NCBI GenBank assembly: GCA_020059985.1
Contig: JAGVCI010000123.1
Coordinates: 1 to 5,144 of the forward strand
Length of the DNA stretch: 5,144 nucleotides
Source: Candidatus Peribacterales bacterium
GTDB taxonomy: Bacteria > Patescibacteriota > Gracilibacteria > Peribacterales > Peribacteraceae
Direction of reading: 5' to 3'
This document shows, piece by piece, positions 5,053-5,144 of the stretch; position 1 is the first letter of the stretch; every line of letters begins with the position of its first letter. The notes under the pieces are model-generated. The model saw only the letters and a program-made list of their open reading frames with translations. It was not told where the DNA came from and made no database searches. The position numbers were made by a program, and so were the translations under genes.

Positions 5053-5144
5053 TCACGGGATGAGGATGAAGCCGATGCCGTTATCGGGATCGCTAATGAC
5101 GATCTGAAGACCCAAGGATTGATCGTTGAGGAAGTCGACGAATC
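5053..5144 (-). CDS. C-terminal 29 codons of an unidentified protein (5' part off-window)
   Basis: Reading the minus strand with two leftover bases at the edge (5144-5143) gives 29 codons ending in TGA at 5055-5053, 3 nt before the GT2 ATG. The peptide starts FVDFLNDQSL and ends GIGFILIP. Codons mostly end in C or T, as in neighbouring genes, and the stop abuts the next start in the way usual for operon genes here. Too short to assign to a family. One other minus frame is also open over this stretch, so the call rests on codon pattern and spacing. Confidence 0.5.
   Translation of the reverse strand, partial: FVDFLNDQSLGLQIVISDPDNGIGFILIP

Noticed and set aside
1714..5055. Alternative genetic code (TGA as glycine, as in some CPR groups)
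   Set aside because: TGA acts as the stop for both GT4 genes and for the upstream partial gene, at positions that fit family lengths and start-stop overlaps.
1..5144. tRNA, rRNA, CRISPR arrays, insertion sequences or transposase genes
   Set aside because: No cloverleaf-like segment, spaced direct repeats, transposase motifs or terminal inverted repeats were seen when reading both strands.

Overview
This window reads as a polysaccharide (cell-surface glycan) biosynthesis locus: a nucleotide-sugar module on the left and a glycosyltransferase module on the right. Seven coding regions are supported, and nearly all of the sequence is coding. Base composition looks close to half G+C. The code is standard, since TGA is used as a stop after several genes. 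Good Shine-Dalgarno sequences are largely absent, spacing is tight, and several first genes carry a TAnnnT box exactly 6 nt before the start codon. Together with small proteins and a heptanucleotide inverted array of a type I recall from such genomes, this suggests a Patescibacteria/CPR-like bacterium, perhaps of the Peribacteria type. That placement is an inference of low to moderate confidence; no rRNA or marker gene is present.

Left part (1-1725): a truncated dTDP-glucose 4,6-dehydratase gene (rmlB) runs leftward off the edge. A short-form glucose-1-phosphate thymidylyltransferase gene (rmlA-like) runs rightward. The two are divergent, with 80 nt between their start codons. In each direction a TAGnnT hexamer lies exactly 6 nt upstream of the ATG, the arrangement expected for leaderless mRNAs. 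They are the first two steps of dTDP-6-deoxyhexose (for example dTDP-L-rhamnose) synthesis.

Middle part (1714-4268, all leftward): read in the direction of transcription, a DUF2304-type small membrane protein gene (GTG start, its own leaderless-type promoter) is followed by two GT4-family glycosyltransferase genes. The two GT4 genes overlap by ATGA, so they are probably translationally coupled. The last GT4 gene converges with rmlA and the two overlap by 12 nt at their 3' ends.

Right part (4269-5144, leftward): the C-terminus of an unidentified protein, then after 3 nt a GT2 family polyprenyl-phosphate sugar transferase (DPM/DPG-synthase-like). The 109-nt gap between the GT2 gene and the DUF2304 gene holds an inverted array of 7-nt repeats (GAnnCAA units, then TTGnnTC units).

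Working model: RmlA and RmlB make activated deoxysugar, the GT4 enzymes add sugars to a lipid-linked glycan at the cytoplasmic face, and the GT2 enzyme with the DUF2304 membrane protein makes or handles a polyprenyl-phosphate sugar. The most interesting non-coding signals are the repeated leaderless-promoter geometry, the heptad inverted array, and a perfect 8-bp palindrome embedded in frame in a loop of one GT4 gene.
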